DNA of 34,216 bases from positions 1 through 34,216 of IMG/VR virus record IMGVR_UViG_3300033553_000804. The stretch is one strand, 5' to 3'. Each line of letters begins with the position of its first letter. Within the stretch, counting starts at the first letter, position 1. A model generated the notes under the pieces. It made no database searches and had not been told where the DNA came from. It saw only the letters and a program-made list of their open reading frames with translations. Both the position numbers and the translations under genes were made by a program. Positions 1-7,493 of the stretch are shown here, one piece after another. The stretch is from a virus.

Positions 1-264
1 ATGCAAAATAAAGATAAAAAACCAAGTAGCAAGGTAAAAAAATACGGCGAACCTTACGAACGCAAGCATTTACTAAGGCGCGGCGATATGCGCCTAATAG
101 CTAAGGTAACCGGGTTTGCATACATCACAGTGGTGCAGCAGCTGGATGGTACCAGGAGCATCTCCCCACAGGTGAAAGCGATGGCAGATAAGCTTGCAGA
201 CACCAATAAAAAACTGATTGACGCAATTGACCAGATTAATTCAGACAGCGATTCGGACCAATAA
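1..264 (+). CDS. small putative DNA-binding protein
   Basis: An 87-residue basic protein with an acidic Ser/Asp tail. Residues about 28-65 (RLIAKVTGFAYITVVQQLDG onward) could form a helix-turn-helix, with the sequence after RLIAKVTG as turn and recognition helix. It lies 12 nt before the transposase gene, which is where Mu-like phages carry small regulators such as Ner, so a regulatory role is plausible. The window begins at the ATG, so an upstream start cannot be ruled out. I do not recognise a named family. HTH and role are inferences. Confidence 0.6.
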   Translation: MQNKDKKPSSKVKKYGEPYERKHLLRRGDMRLIAKVTGFAYITVVQQLDGTRSISPQVKAMADKLADTNKKLIDAIDQINSDSDSDQ

Positions 265-276
265 ATAACCAACAGC

Positions 277-2313
277 ATGGAATATTACAAAAATCAACTT
301 TGTGTAGAAGCCGGTTGGCTTATTAAGGAAAGCATAATGACCCAAACGCAGTATGACAACCTCAACCGGAGAAAACAAATTAACGTGGTTCGCCGCGCCT
401 GCCTCAACACTCCCGCCCTGGTTGCATACGACAGCATTCCCGACAGATTCAAAAAAAATATTATCGAAAAAATTGGAAGAGATCCTTACAAGGCGGTTAT
501 TCAAAGTAGCCTTAAGGATTTTATTGTGCCCGACGAAAAGTCCCGCAAATATTTCAGGGGTTATATAATGGACAATGGCGAACACCTGCCAGAACCGGCA
601 CAGGAAGAGTACCGGGCCAATGCCGAAATTTTGAACGCCTTGCACCATATAATAATTGACAGGGCAGCCGGGCGCAAAGTTATTAATGGCAAACTTAAAG
701 GCATTTGGCCGCGTTTGGCTAATGCCGTTTTAAACCTCGATAAAAAAGAATTTAAACACACCCTGCCTCCGAACTACCGCCGCCTGCAGGACCGTTACAA
801 TCGTTTTATTTCAACCGACAATTCACGCTTCGAGCGTATAGGTTACGAAAGCCTGATTCACGGTAACTGGTGCAATAAGAACTCTGAGAAGATTAACGAC
901 GAAGCAAAGGTGTGGATGCTTTCGCGGTGGACCAGCATGGTTGAACGCATTGCCACCACTGAGCAGTTGTTTGACGAATACAACCGCCTTGCCGAAAGCC
1001 AGGAATGGAAGCAGCTGAAAAGCCCCGACACGGTGCACCATTTCTTATACCAGGAGGACATTAAACCTTTGTGGTGGGCTGCACGCTACGGCGAACAGAA
1101 ATTCAAAGAGAAGTTCGTTTACCAGCTCAAAACCATTTTACCAACCATGCGCGACAGCCTGTGGTATTCGGATGGAACGAAGCTTAACTACTTCTACCAA
1201 ACGCGCGATGCACAGGGCCGCTTCCAGATGAAAACCACATCGGTATATGAGGTGATGGATGTTTACTCTGAAACAATGTTGGGCTATCACATATCGGACA
1301 CTGAAGATTATGTTGCTCAGTATTCGGCTTTCAGAATGGCAATGCAGGTTAGCCAGCATAAGCCTTACCAGGTGAGTTACGACAACCAGGGCGGACACAA
1401 GAAATTGGAAGCCGGTGACTTCCTTACAAAGCTTTCTCATTTATCGATCCGAACCAAACCATATAATGGTAAATCGAAAACAATTGAAAGCGCCTTCGGT
1501 CGGTTCCAGATGCAGATACTTAAAAAGGACTGGTTTTTTACAGGCCAAAACATTCAGACTAAACGCGACGAAAGCAAAGCCAACCTCGAATTCATAATGG
1601 CGAATAAGAACAACCTGCCAACATTGGAAGAGGTTCACGCCAAATACATTCAGCGCCGCAACGAATGGAACAATGCCCCACACCCGAAAACCGGGAAAGC
1701 TCGCATTGAAATGTACCGCGAAAGCAGCAACCCAAAAACTGCCAAGGTTGAACTGATGGACATGGTGGATCTGTTCTGGGTATTGCGCGACAAACCTGTT
1801 ACAACCAGCGCTTATGGAATTACTTTCCAGGAGAAAGGCGTTAGCTACAATTACGATGTAACCCTGCCAAACGGCATGCCAGATATTAAGTGGCTTGCTA
1901 AAAACATCGATAAAAAATTCAGGATAAAATTCGATCCACAGGATTTCTCAATGATTTACCTGTACGATGAAACTCCGCAAGGCCTTCGCTTTGTAACCGA
2001 AGCCAATGAAAAGGTTGCAATTCACAGGGGCAAACAAGAGCAGGAACCGGGCGAAATGGAACGTTGGGCAGCTATTGACAAAGCCAATGCCGAATTGCGC
2101 GAAGAAATGCGCGAAAGCCTGATGGAGATACAGCGGCAGCACAATCAATTGCCTGAGCAAAACGGTTTGGTAACTCCGGGCATTAAAGGCATCAACCGGA
2201 AACGGAAACAAACAGCCGACAACTTTGGCCGCCTGCAGAAAGCAATGAGCAACGTGGTAGTGGCTTCTGACGAAGACGACGAACAGGACGACAACTTGTA
2301 TAATCTAATGTAG
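277..2313 (+). CDS. Mu-type DDE transposase (MuA-like)
   Basis: A 678-residue transposase that would cut and join the phage ends to target DNA for integration and replicative transposition. A candidate DDE triad of the RNase H fold is visible: D299 in WYSDGTKLNYF, D369 in VSYDNQGG and E404 in KTIESAFGRF. The spacing (70 and 35 residues) suits a retroviral-integrase-like core, and the length is close to that of MuA (663). The N-terminal ~250 residues would hold DNA-binding domains. The C-terminal part (about 430-640) would be the beta-barrel and the region contacting the ATPase. The start at 277 has the AACAGC-ATG leader seen before other genes here; ATG 337 is an in-frame alternative. The MuB-like gene follows after 22 nt. 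Confidence 0.92.
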   Translation: MEYYKNQLCVEAGWLIKESIMTQTQYDNLNRRKQINVVRRACLNTPALVAYDSIPDRFKKNIIEKIGRDPYKAVIQSSLKDFIVPDEKSRKYFRGYIMDNGEHLPEPAQEEYRANAEILNALHHIIIDRAAGRKVINGKLKGIWPRLANAVLNLDKKEFKHTLPPNYRRLQDRYNRFISTDNSRFERIGYESLIHGNWCNKNSEKINDEAKVWMLSRWTSMVERIATTEQLFDEYNRLAESQEWKQLKSPDTVHHFLYQEDIKPLWWAARYGEQKFKEKFVYQLKTILPTMRDSLWYSDGTKLNYFYQTRDAQGRFQMKTTSVYEVMDVYSETMLGYHISDTEDYVAQYSAFRMAMQVSQHKPYQVSYDNQGGHKKLEAGDFLTKLSHLSIRTKPYNGKSKTIESAFGRFQMQILKKDWFFTGQNIQTKRDESKANLEFIMANKNNLPTLEEVHAKYIQRRNEWNNAPHPKTGKARIEMYRESSNPKTAKVELMDMVDLFWVLRDKPVTTSAYGITFQEKGVSYNYDVTLPNGMPDIKWLAKNIDKKFRIKFDPQDFSMIYLYDETPQGLRFVTEANEKVAIHRGKQEQEPGEMERWAAIDKANAELREEMRESLMEIQRQHNQLPEQNGLVTPGIKGINRKRKQTADNFGRLQKAMSNVVVASDEDDEQDDNLYNLM

Positions 2314-2335
2314 AACATAATAAAACGACAACAGC

Positions 2336-3202
2336 ATGAAAGATTTCGAAAAACAACAAATTGCAGAATCACTGGCACGCTATTGCCAGCGATACGACAG
2401 CAAAAACAAGGCTGCAAATTCTATTAAAGGCGTTAGCTCCGCAACAGTCAGCCAGATATTGAACAACAAATGGGAGCTTATCAGTGACGAAATGTGGCGC
2501 AATGTAGCCTCACAAGTTGGGTACACCGGCCAAACGTGGCAGGTTGCCGAAACGCGCGATTTCCGCCTGCTTACACAGGTATTTGAGTATTCAAAATCAA
2601 TTGCAAAGGTTTGCTTTATAACTGGTGCTACCGGATCGGGCAAAACCGAAACAATTAAGCAGTTTGCAGCAAGCAACAAGCGCGTGTATGTGATTAAATG
2701 CAACGATTTCTGGAACCGCAAAACGTTCCTCAGCGAATTGCTTCAGGCCATGGGCATTGATGCAGGTGGTTACACCATGTACGAAATGATGGGGCTTATT
2801 ATTCACCACATCAAACAACAGCAAAACCCCATTATTTTCCTTGATGAAGCCGATAAACTGAACGACCAGCTATTTTATTTCTTCATAACCCTATACAACA
2901 ACCTTGAAGACCACTGCTCAATTATAATGATTGCCACCGAATTTCTTAAAAAACGCATGGAACGCGGCATCAGGTTGGGTAAGAAAGGGTACCCTGAAAT
3001 TTATTCGCGCGGTGGCCGCAAGTTCATCCAGCTGAAAGGTGTAGGCTCATCCGATGTTCGCGCGGTGTGCATTGCTAATGGTGTAACCGATTCAAAAACC
3101 ATAAAAGAGATTTACGAAGATTCGGAAAATGACCTTCGCAGAGTGAAAGCAAAAGTAATGGCTCATAAAGAGTTTGTACTGAAAGCCGAAAACCTGAATT
3201 AG
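2336..3202 (+). CDS. MuB-like AAA+ ATPase, transposition target selector
   Basis: A 288-residue protein with an N-terminal helix-turn-helix (about residues 10-50, containing SSATVSQILNN) and a C-terminal AAA+ domain. Walker A is GATGSGKT at about 97-104, and Walker B is IIFLDEAD at about 166-173 with D170/E171. This is the domain order of MuB, which binds target DNA as ATP-dependent filaments and delivers it to the transposase. It lies directly behind the transposase, and its start has the AACAGC-ATG leader. Family assignment rests on motifs plus position. Confidence 0.9.
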   Translation: MKDFEKQQIAESLARYCQRYDSKNKAANSIKGVSSATVSQILNNKWELISDEMWRNVASQVGYTGQTWQVAETRDFRLLTQVFEYSKSIAKVCFITGATGSGKTETIKQFAASNKRVYVIKCNDFWNRKTFLSELLQAMGIDAGGYTMYEMMGLIIHHIKQQQNPIIFLDEADKLNDQLFYFFITLYNNLEDHCSIIMIATEFLKKRMERGIRLGKKGYPEIYSRGGRKFIQLKGVGSSDVRAVCIANGVTDSKTIKEIYEDSENDLRRVKAKVMAHKEFVLKAENLN

Positions 3203-3211
3203 TTCTTTGAA

Positions 3212-3838
3212 ATGAAATTAAACCGAGCCATATCTGTAAGCCAGCTTGAGACCATGACCTTCAATGAACTTCCGTTCGAAGGTGCCTGGTATGCTCTGGT
3301 TGGTGAACCTGAAATAGCCGGTGCATGGCTTATCTGGGGCGAAAGCGGAAACGGAAAAACCCGCTTTGCCCTTCAGTTGTGCAAATATTTGGCTGCATTT
3401 TGCCGGGTGGCATACAACAGCATGGAGGAAGGCGCTTCAAAATCGATGAAAAAAGCATTCCGCGAAGTGGGAATGAACGAGGTAAGGCGCCAGGTTATAT
3501 TGCTGGATAATGAACCGATAAGTGAACTTAAAGAGCGGTTGCGCAAACGCCGCAGCCCCGATGCACTGGTAATTGATTCCGTGCAATATTCCGGAATGAA
3601 TTACCGCGACTACGTGGCCCTTCGCCGCGAATTTCCAAACAAGCTTTTCATACTGATTTCGCATGCAGACGGGAAAAACCCAGCAGGCAGCACAGCGAAA
3701 AGCATACGTTACGATGCCTTTGTAAAGATCCGCATTGAAGGTTATAAGGCTTTTGCCCTTAGCCGTTTTGGAGGCACAACAAAGGAATACACCATCTGGG
3801 AGGAAGGCGCCCAGGTTTATTACAACGATGATTTATAA
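3212..3838 (+). CDS. RecA/RadA-like P-loop ATPase
   Basis: A 208-residue protein with Walker A GESGNGKT at about 43-50 and a Walker B-type strand, DALVIDSVQ. The compact RecA-like layout, with an N-terminal strand pair before the P-loop and ILISHADGK as the probable sensor strand, looks like RecA/DnaB-family NTPases rather than a second AAA+ protein. It starts 9 nt after the MuB-like gene, so it is probably co-transcribed. Mu has no such gene at this place. A role in replication or recombination during transposition is inference. Confidence 0.75.
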   Translation: MKLNRAISVSQLETMTFNELPFEGAWYALVGEPEIAGAWLIWGESGNGKTRFALQLCKYLAAFCRVAYNSMEEGASKSMKKAFREVGMNEVRRQVILLDNEPISELKERLRKRRSPDALVIDSVQYSGMNYRDYVALRREFPNKLFILISHADGKNPAGSTAKSIRYDAFVKIRIEGYKAFALSRFGGTTKEYTIWEEGAQVYYNDDL

Positions 3839-3857
3839 CAACAAAACAACAACAGCA

Positions 3858-4343
3858 ATGCATAATCAAATTAACAAAACAATGAAAACCCCTTCGGTTA
3901 AAAAAACAGCCGAACGGTTAAGGATAAATGCCGACCAGATGCAGGGCATTTGGTTTGACGCGGGCATGGATTACCTGGAACTGTTAAGAGGCCGAATTAG
4001 TCACGCGCGGGTGTTCAATGCACAGTTCAGCCCAATGCTCCGTAATTCAGCATTCAGGAGAATGACCCCGGAGCAGGTGTTTTCAGAGATCAAAAATTCA
4101 CAGGCATTTTGGGCATGGTGGGCAACACAACTTTGGTGCATCTGCAGGGCCGAGAAACCTGCAAATCGGACCCAATTCGGGTACCTGCTCCGCTTTAACG
4201 ACAACTTAATACCATACTTCACCTTAAAAAAAATCTTCTATGGCGAACAAAAACAAAGAACAGGACAAGCAATTGCGCCAATACCTGGAGGAACGGCTGC
4301 AAAAACTCAAAAAACGCGACAAAGAGCTGTCAAGGCAACTTAA
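3858..4343 (+). CDS. hypothetical protein, early region
   Basis: A 161-residue product if it begins at ATG 3858, which has the recurrent AACAGCA leader. The frame is open further upstream to 3735, inside the previous gene. The middle is rich in Trp and Phe (AFWAWWATQLWC) and no family is recognised. The last ~35 codons overlap the next gene by 104 nt and read as low-complexity Gln/Thr/Lys-rich sequence. Either the overlap is real or a length error in the A8 run at 4226-4233 extends the frame falsely. Confidence 0.55.
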   Translation: MHNQINKTMKTPSVKKTAERLRINADQMQGIWFDAGMDYLELLRGRISHARVFNAQFSPMLRNSAFRRMTPEQVFSEIKNSQAFWAWWATQLWCICRAEKPANRTQFGYLLRFNDNLIPYFTLKKIFYGEQKQRTGQAIAPIPGGTAAKTQKTRQRAVKAT

Positions 4344-4494
4344 AGAAAAGTTCAGTGTAGAGGTCTTCCGTGAACAGAACATACTGTCAAACTCGATTGA
4401 ATGCTGCGAGCGAAGGCTGAAAGGAACTTTCTCTGATGCAAGAGGCGAATTTGAACAGAGTATTCCACAGAAAAGCAAAACGTTTCACTATTAA
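4240..4494 (+). CDS. small charged coiled-coil protein
   Basis: An 84-residue, strongly charged protein. Residues 1-45 are Lys/Glu/Gln-rich with heptad-like leucines (LRQYLEERLQKLKKRDKELS) and should form a coiled coil. It starts inside the preceding frame and ends 9 nt before the DUF3164 gene, so it is probably in the early operon. No family is recognised. Confidence 0.6.
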   Translation: MANKNKEQDKQLRQYLEERLQKLKKRDKELSRQLKEKFSVEVFREQNILSNSIECCERRLKGTFSDARGEFEQSIPQKSKTFHY

Positions 4495-4503
4495 ATACTT
4501 AAA

Positions 4504-5160
4504 ATGGAAAAAATTCAATTTGACAAACTAACGCCCGAACAAAAACGGGCATTGCGCGAACAGCTTGAGGCCGAAGAAAGGGCCGAAAAAGAAGCAAAGA
4601 AAAGACTTAGCGACGACTACAACTCGCTTAAAGATGAGCAGGTAAAAGCCACTTTTAACAAGCTGAAACACATTTCTATTTCGCTTGAGACTGAAAAGAT
4701 TGATGTTTTCAATCAGTTTGGCAGCCTTATTTCGATGAAAAAAGAGGTTTATAACCTGACCGATGAGCAGCTAAATATTCAGCAATCGCACACATTTACT
4801 ACAAGCGACGGTAAAACATCGGTTGTAATTGGCTCAAATGTGGTTGACCGCTGGGGCGACGATGTAAATGTTGGCATCGACCGGGTTAACAAGTGGATTA
4901 TGGAAACCATTAAGGATGAAAAGGACCGTGAAATAATTCGTGCACTGCTGAAGCCAAACAAAGATGGTGTACTGAAAGCCAACCGCGTGCTCGACCTGAG
5001 CATTGAAGCCCGCAAAAGAGGCGATAAGGAGCTAATTGAAGCAGTGAACTTCATTCAAGACCAGTACCGGCCAATGAAAACTTCAACTTACGTGAAAGCA
5101 AAGTACCTCGACGAAAACGGCGTGTGGCAATGGCTTGCCCTTTCGATGAGTGCTGTATAG
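4504..5160 (+). CDS. DUF3164 family protein of Mu-like phages
   Basis: A 218-residue protein matching in its overall pattern the DUF3164 family, typical of early regions of transposable phages. It has a charged helical N-terminus (about 1-60), a central part with RWGDDVNVGIDRVNKWI, and a C-terminus with SIEARKRGDKELIEAVNFI followed by a short aromatic segment. The biochemical role is unknown to me. It is the last gene of the tightly packed early block, and a gene-free stretch with tRNA-like structures follows. Confidence 0.8.
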   Translation: MEKIQFDKLTPEQKRALREQLEAEERAEKEAKKRLSDDYNSLKDEQVKATFNKLKHISISLETEKIDVFNQFGSLISMKKEVYNLTDEQLNIQQSHTFTTSDGKTSVVIGSNVVDRWGDDVNVGIDRVNKWIMETIKDEKDREIIRALLKPNKDGVLKANRVLDLSIEARKRGDKELIEAVNFIQDQYRPMKTSTYVKAKYLDENGVWQWLALSMSAV

Positions 5161-5224
5161 CAAAGATAATCCTACTGGTGAACAGGTCAACCAGGCGTTC
5201 TTTCATAGCATTAATATTTAGCAA

Positions 5225-5261
5225 TTGCCCCGGTTTTTCGTGATTGATTGAACCGGGGCAA
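5225..5261 (+). other. GC-rich 11-bp hairpin
   Basis: TTGCCCCGGTT at 5225-5235 is perfectly complementary to AACCGGGGCAA at 5251-5261, with a 15-nt loop between them. There is no U-tract after it, so it is not a typical terminator. It sits 3 nt before the first tRNA-like structure and may be part of the same RNA. Confidence 0.6.
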
Positions 5262-5264
5262 AAC

Positions 5265-5296
5265 GGCGGTTGCGGGTTCGACTCCCGCCTCCGCCA
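5265..5296 (+). ncRNA. tRNA-like T-arm/acceptor minihelix
   Basis: A canonical T-arm is present: GCGGG, loop TTCGACT, CCCGC (5272-5288). It is enclosed by GGCGG (5265-5269) and CCGCC (5291-5295), followed by A5296. With two unpaired bases on each side (TT against CT) this makes a 12-step helix, as in an acceptor plus T-stem minihelix. The usual 5' acceptor strand, D-arm and anticodon arm are not found in the preceding 100 nt. It could be a tRNA remnant or a deliberate tRNA mimic. Confidence 0.5.
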
Positions 5297-5334
5297 CACG
5301 GTTTGAGAAAGGTAGTGCTTAAGTTAAACCGGTT

Positions 5335-5390
5335 GGCACGGTGGCAGAAATGGCTGCCGGTTATTGCAGGTTCGAACCCTGCCCGTGCCT
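5335..5390 (+). ncRNA. compact tRNA-like RNA lacking one arm
   Basis: A 56-nt sequence folds as a short cloverleaf. The acceptor is GGCACGG (5335-5341) with CCGTGCC (5383-5389), a perfect 7 bp. One internal arm is GGCAG-AAATGG-CTGCC (5343-5358). A 7-nt linker follows, then a canonical T-arm, GCAGG-TTCGAAC-CCTGC (5366-5382), with T5390 at the discriminator position. A normal tRNA has two further arms before the T-arm and this has only one, with a 6-nt loop, so I do not assign an amino acid. It is probably a tRNA-like element, not a standard tRNA. Confidence 0.5.
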
Positions 5391-5397
5391 CAAAGAG

Positions 5398-5424
5398 AAA
5401 TAGGAAGGCTTGAACTCAAAGTTG
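5398..5424 (+). repeat. cassette left-flank repeat, copy 1
   Basis: AAATAGGAAGGCTTGAAC followed by T-CAAAG-T-TG. The same 27 nt, with two substitutions, recurs at 10475-10501, again shortly before an AT-rich accessory gene. It marks the left edge of the 5455-6464 block. Confidence 0.75.
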
Positions 5425-5454
5425 TGTGTTTTTTAAAATCAATATTATGAACAA

Positions 5455-5673
5455 ATGGAACAAAACATAAAAGAAGGACACAGATACTTGGTGCAACTAA
5501 GCATTGAGCAAGATAGTCCCTTATTTAATTGTTGGGACTATGTTGAAAGTTTCAAAACATTAAAAGAAGCTGAAAACATATGCAATGGACTGTTTGACAA
5601 AAGCGTACATAAACTTCAAATAGCCGATTTAGTAAAAAATACTATTGTGAAAATTTATAGTATAAATCAATAA
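5455..5673 (+). CDS. AT-rich hypothetical protein
   Basis: A 72-residue protein with no recognised family. It begins HRYLVQLSIEQDSP, with an alternating strand-like pattern and then helical segments around FKTLKEAENICNGLF. Its codon use is clearly more AT-rich than that of the transposition genes, suggesting separate acquisition. The leader TTTTAAAATCAATATTATG resembles that of the 6255 gene. A 7-codon ORF at 5447 overlaps the start and might be a leader. Confidence 0.6.
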   Translation: MEQNIKEGHRYLVQLSIEQDSPLFNCWDYVESFKTLKEAENICNGLFDKSVHKLQIADLVKNTIVKIYSINQ

Positions 5674-5683
5674 TAACGAACAA

Positions 5684-6208
5684 ATGAAAGAATATTTAGA
5701 ACAACGAATTGCACACTTAAAAAAGGTTGAAATGGAGTATTTTGACAAGAGTGTGGACAAACAATTTGGCTATCATGCACGCCAAAGTTATAGACGATTT
5801 TCAAATGAATTTAATGCAGCAAGGCGTGAATGTGAATTGATGCTAAAAGAGTTAAATGCTGGGAAGATTATTAATGTAGTCGAAAATGCTACACCACAAG
5901 CCGCAAGCGAATTAATTGAAAGCTGTGCAGAACTGATAAGATCACTAAGTAGGCTGAACAATAACAACAAAGACTTGCTATTAAAGTTAGACATAGAAAG
6001 GCTTGAAAGAGCAAAGTCTATACTTCCTAAATATGCTGACGAAACTCCGAGAATAGTCCAATCAGAAAAGGCAGTGCAAGCGACTGAAAAAACAGGTGTT
6101 TTAAAATCAATAACCACTATTGAAGATATTCTAAATCCACAGTATATAAATGATACCTATACGTGGGGGCAAGTAAAGAAAGCAATGATTAATGCGGGAT
6201 TAAAATAG
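5684..6208 (+). CDS. AT-rich helical hypothetical protein
   Basis: A 174-residue, almost wholly helical, charged protein. The N-terminus (1-60) has a coiled-coil-like pattern, the middle (about 65-115) is leucine-rich with LSRLNNNNKDLLLKLDIERL, and the C-terminus is less regular. No family is recognised. It is in an AT-rich accessory block, 10 nt after the previous gene, with the same GAACAA-ATG leader. Confidence 0.6.
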   Translation: MKEYLEQRIAHLKKVEMEYFDKSVDKQFGYHARQSYRRFSNEFNAARRECELMLKELNAGKIINVVENATPQAASELIESCAELIRSLSRLNNNNKDLLLKLDIERLERAKSILPKYADETPRIVQSEKAVQATEKTGVLKSITTIEDILNPQYINDTYTWGQVKKAMINAGLK

Positions 6209-6254
6209 GTCAACTTTTACAATTCTAAGTATTAACAATTTTAAAATCAATATA

Positions 6255-6464
6255 ATGGGTAATAAAAACTTAAATTTAGGACAGGACGCATTACGGGACT
6301 TTTTAACAGCAGCAATGGAACAATGGGGCGCAAAATATGAGTTGCAATTTTCTGATTATAAAGAAGGTCAATGGACTGTTCCGAGTTTACTAACAGAAGA
6401 TAGAATCAACCGAATTGTAACTGACTTTTCAGTCAAAAATATACGATTACAGTTCCCAATGTAA
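6255..6464 (+). CDS. AT-rich hypothetical protein
   Basis: A 69-residue protein with no recognised family. It contains GQDALRDFLTAAMEQWGAKY and a C-terminal strand-like segment, KNIRLQFPM. It is the last gene of the AT-rich block, and the right-flank repeat follows 3 nt after the stop. Its leader, ending AAAATCAATATAATG, nearly repeats that of the first gene in the block. Confidence 0.55.
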   Translation: MGNKNLNLGQDALRDFLTAAMEQWGAKYELQFSDYKEGQWTVPSLLTEDRINRIVTDFSVKNIRLQFPM

Positions 6465-6467
6465 TGG

Positions 6468-6505
6468 TTCAACTTTGACCAAACGTGGTATAAAACCGAA
6501 TTAAC
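6468..6505 (+). repeat. cassette right-flank repeat, copy 1
   Basis: TTCAACTTTGACCAAACG, then TGGTATAAAACCGA and TTAACA. A related sequence (CTCAACTTTGATAAAAGG, then TGGTATATACCGA and TAAACA) lies at 10879-10913, after the other AT-rich accessory gene. The core CAACTTTGA is also the reverse complement of TCAAAGTTG in left-flank copy 1. Confidence 0.65.
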
Positions 6506-6576
6506 ATTAATAAAAATCATAAAAAATCAGGTATGGAAAACAACAGGGTTCAAGAATTCAAAAAATTGACCAACAG

Positions 6577-6855
6577 ATGAATGAATCAAAAAAGGTTCTT
6601 CAGAAAAGAGCTAAGAAATCTCCGGTAAAAAGAGCTGGTGTAGAGGGTATAAAAACCACACCAAAAATGTTTCGCAGGGCTGAAAGAGCAAGGAAAAACT
6701 ATTTAACCAAAAGAAGAAATGACGGCAAGGTTGTAAAATCAGCCGGGTATGTAATTGGTATGACAGTTTGGGGTTATGAAGCCATTTATGCTCCTGGCAG
6801 AAAAAAGCTGAAAGGCTGGCAGAGAGAAAACCGTAAATACTCTAAAATATCATAA
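6577..6855 (+). CDS. small highly basic protein
   Basis: A 92-residue protein very rich in Lys and Arg, especially in residues 1-50 (KKVLQKRAKKSPVKRAG, RRAERARKNYLTKRRN). The C-terminus has a strand-like segment, KSAGYVIGMTVWGYEAIY. Such basic proteins often bind nucleic acid, but this is inference. It ends 2 nt before the next gene. Confidence 0.6.
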   Translation: MNESKKVLQKRAKKSPVKRAGVEGIKTTPKMFRRAERARKNYLTKRRNDGKVVKSAGYVIGMTVWGYEAIYAPGRKKLKGWQRENRKYSKIS

Positions 6856-6857
6856 TC

Positions 6858-7055
6858 ATGGAAAACGAAATCACAATTGCAATTCTGACAATTATGGCAC
6901 TTATAGCAGGAGCCTCATGGGTTTTGCGCCTGTGTATCCGCGACTTTAAGAAAACGATGAATGAATTTGATCGCATTGAAAAGGGCGAAGTTTCGGAACT
7001 AAGCAGCTCTGCCAGGTACCGGCAAACTGCTGAAAAGATGGAGGAGCTGAAATGA
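6858..7055 (+). CDS. small single-pass membrane protein
   Basis: A 65-residue protein with one N-terminal hydrophobic helix (about 5-26, TIAILTIMALIAGASWVL) followed by a charged cytoplasmic-type tail. Its stop overlaps the next start as ATGA (7052-7055), so the two are probably translationally coupled. No family is recognised. Confidence 0.65.
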   Translation: MENEITIAILTIMALIAGASWVLRLCIRDFKKTMNEFDRIEKGEVSELSSSARYRQTAEKMEELK

Positions 7056-7468
7056 AACTACGAACGTTTGATATAAGCACACGCCGCCAGCACACCTACA
7101 CCAAGCAGGCAACTGTTACGGTAAATATAAAAGGTACTGTTCTTTTTAGCCAGGCATTTTGCAGTGAAATTGGTTTAAAAAAAGGCGACCGGGTTTTAAT
7201 TCACCAGGATTATGAAAGCCCTGGCGACTGGTACATCGAAAAAACCGATTCTGAAAAAGGTTTACCCCTTTGCTTCTATGCAAAAAGCGGTGTAGTAAGC
7301 TTGAGTTCAGTGAAAATTGTTCGCGAACTTCTGAAATCAACAATGGGTGAAGATGCCGAAAAAGGCAAATTCCAGGTACTTACCAGGCCTTACATGCACA
7401 ACAAAACCACCCCGCTCTATCGCATTCTTACCGATGAAAAGGCAGCAGCTTTATATAAAGAATTCTAA
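7052..7468 (+). CDS. hypothetical protein with possible AbrB-like start
   Basis: A 138-residue protein. Residues about 18-55 contain VTVNIKGTVLFSQAFCSEIG and then LKKGDRVLIHQDYE, a pattern like the swapped-hairpin fold of AbrB/SpoVT DNA-binding proteins. The resemblance is weak and not proof. The C-terminus (FQVLTRPYMHNKTTPLYRIL) is not recognised. It overlaps the previous gene by 4 nt. Confidence 0.65.
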   Translation: MKLRTFDISTRRQHTYTKQATVTVNIKGTVLFSQAFCSEIGLKKGDRVLIHQDYESPGDWYIEKTDSEKGLPLCFYAKSGVVSLSSVKIVRELLKSTMGEDAEKGKFQVLTRPYMHNKTTPLYRILTDEKAAALYKEF

Positions 7469-7493
7469 TTTTTTCATTTAAAAATCAACAGCA

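Larger units (their letters stand above)
5161..5454. other. gene-free stretch with tRNA-like structures
   Basis: This 294-nt gap has no convincing ORF. It holds the 11-bp hairpin, the two T-arm structures, an inverted pair CGGTTT (5299-5304)/AAACCG (5326-5331) between them, and at its right end the first copy of the AAATAGGAAGGCTTGAAC repeat (5398-5424). A minus-strand frame across 5051-5299 only reads the complement of the T-arm. Confidence 0.6.

Noticed and set aside
5051-5299. Minus-strand ORF of 82 codons over the tRNA-like region
   Set aside because: Its start is the complement of the T-arm and acceptor sequence, a well-known source of false ORFs at tRNA ends, and it overlaps the DUF3164 gene.
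5335-5390. Assigning a normal tRNA with an amino acid
   Set aside because: Only one arm lies between acceptor and T-arm, its loop has six bases and no proper anticodon position can be defined.
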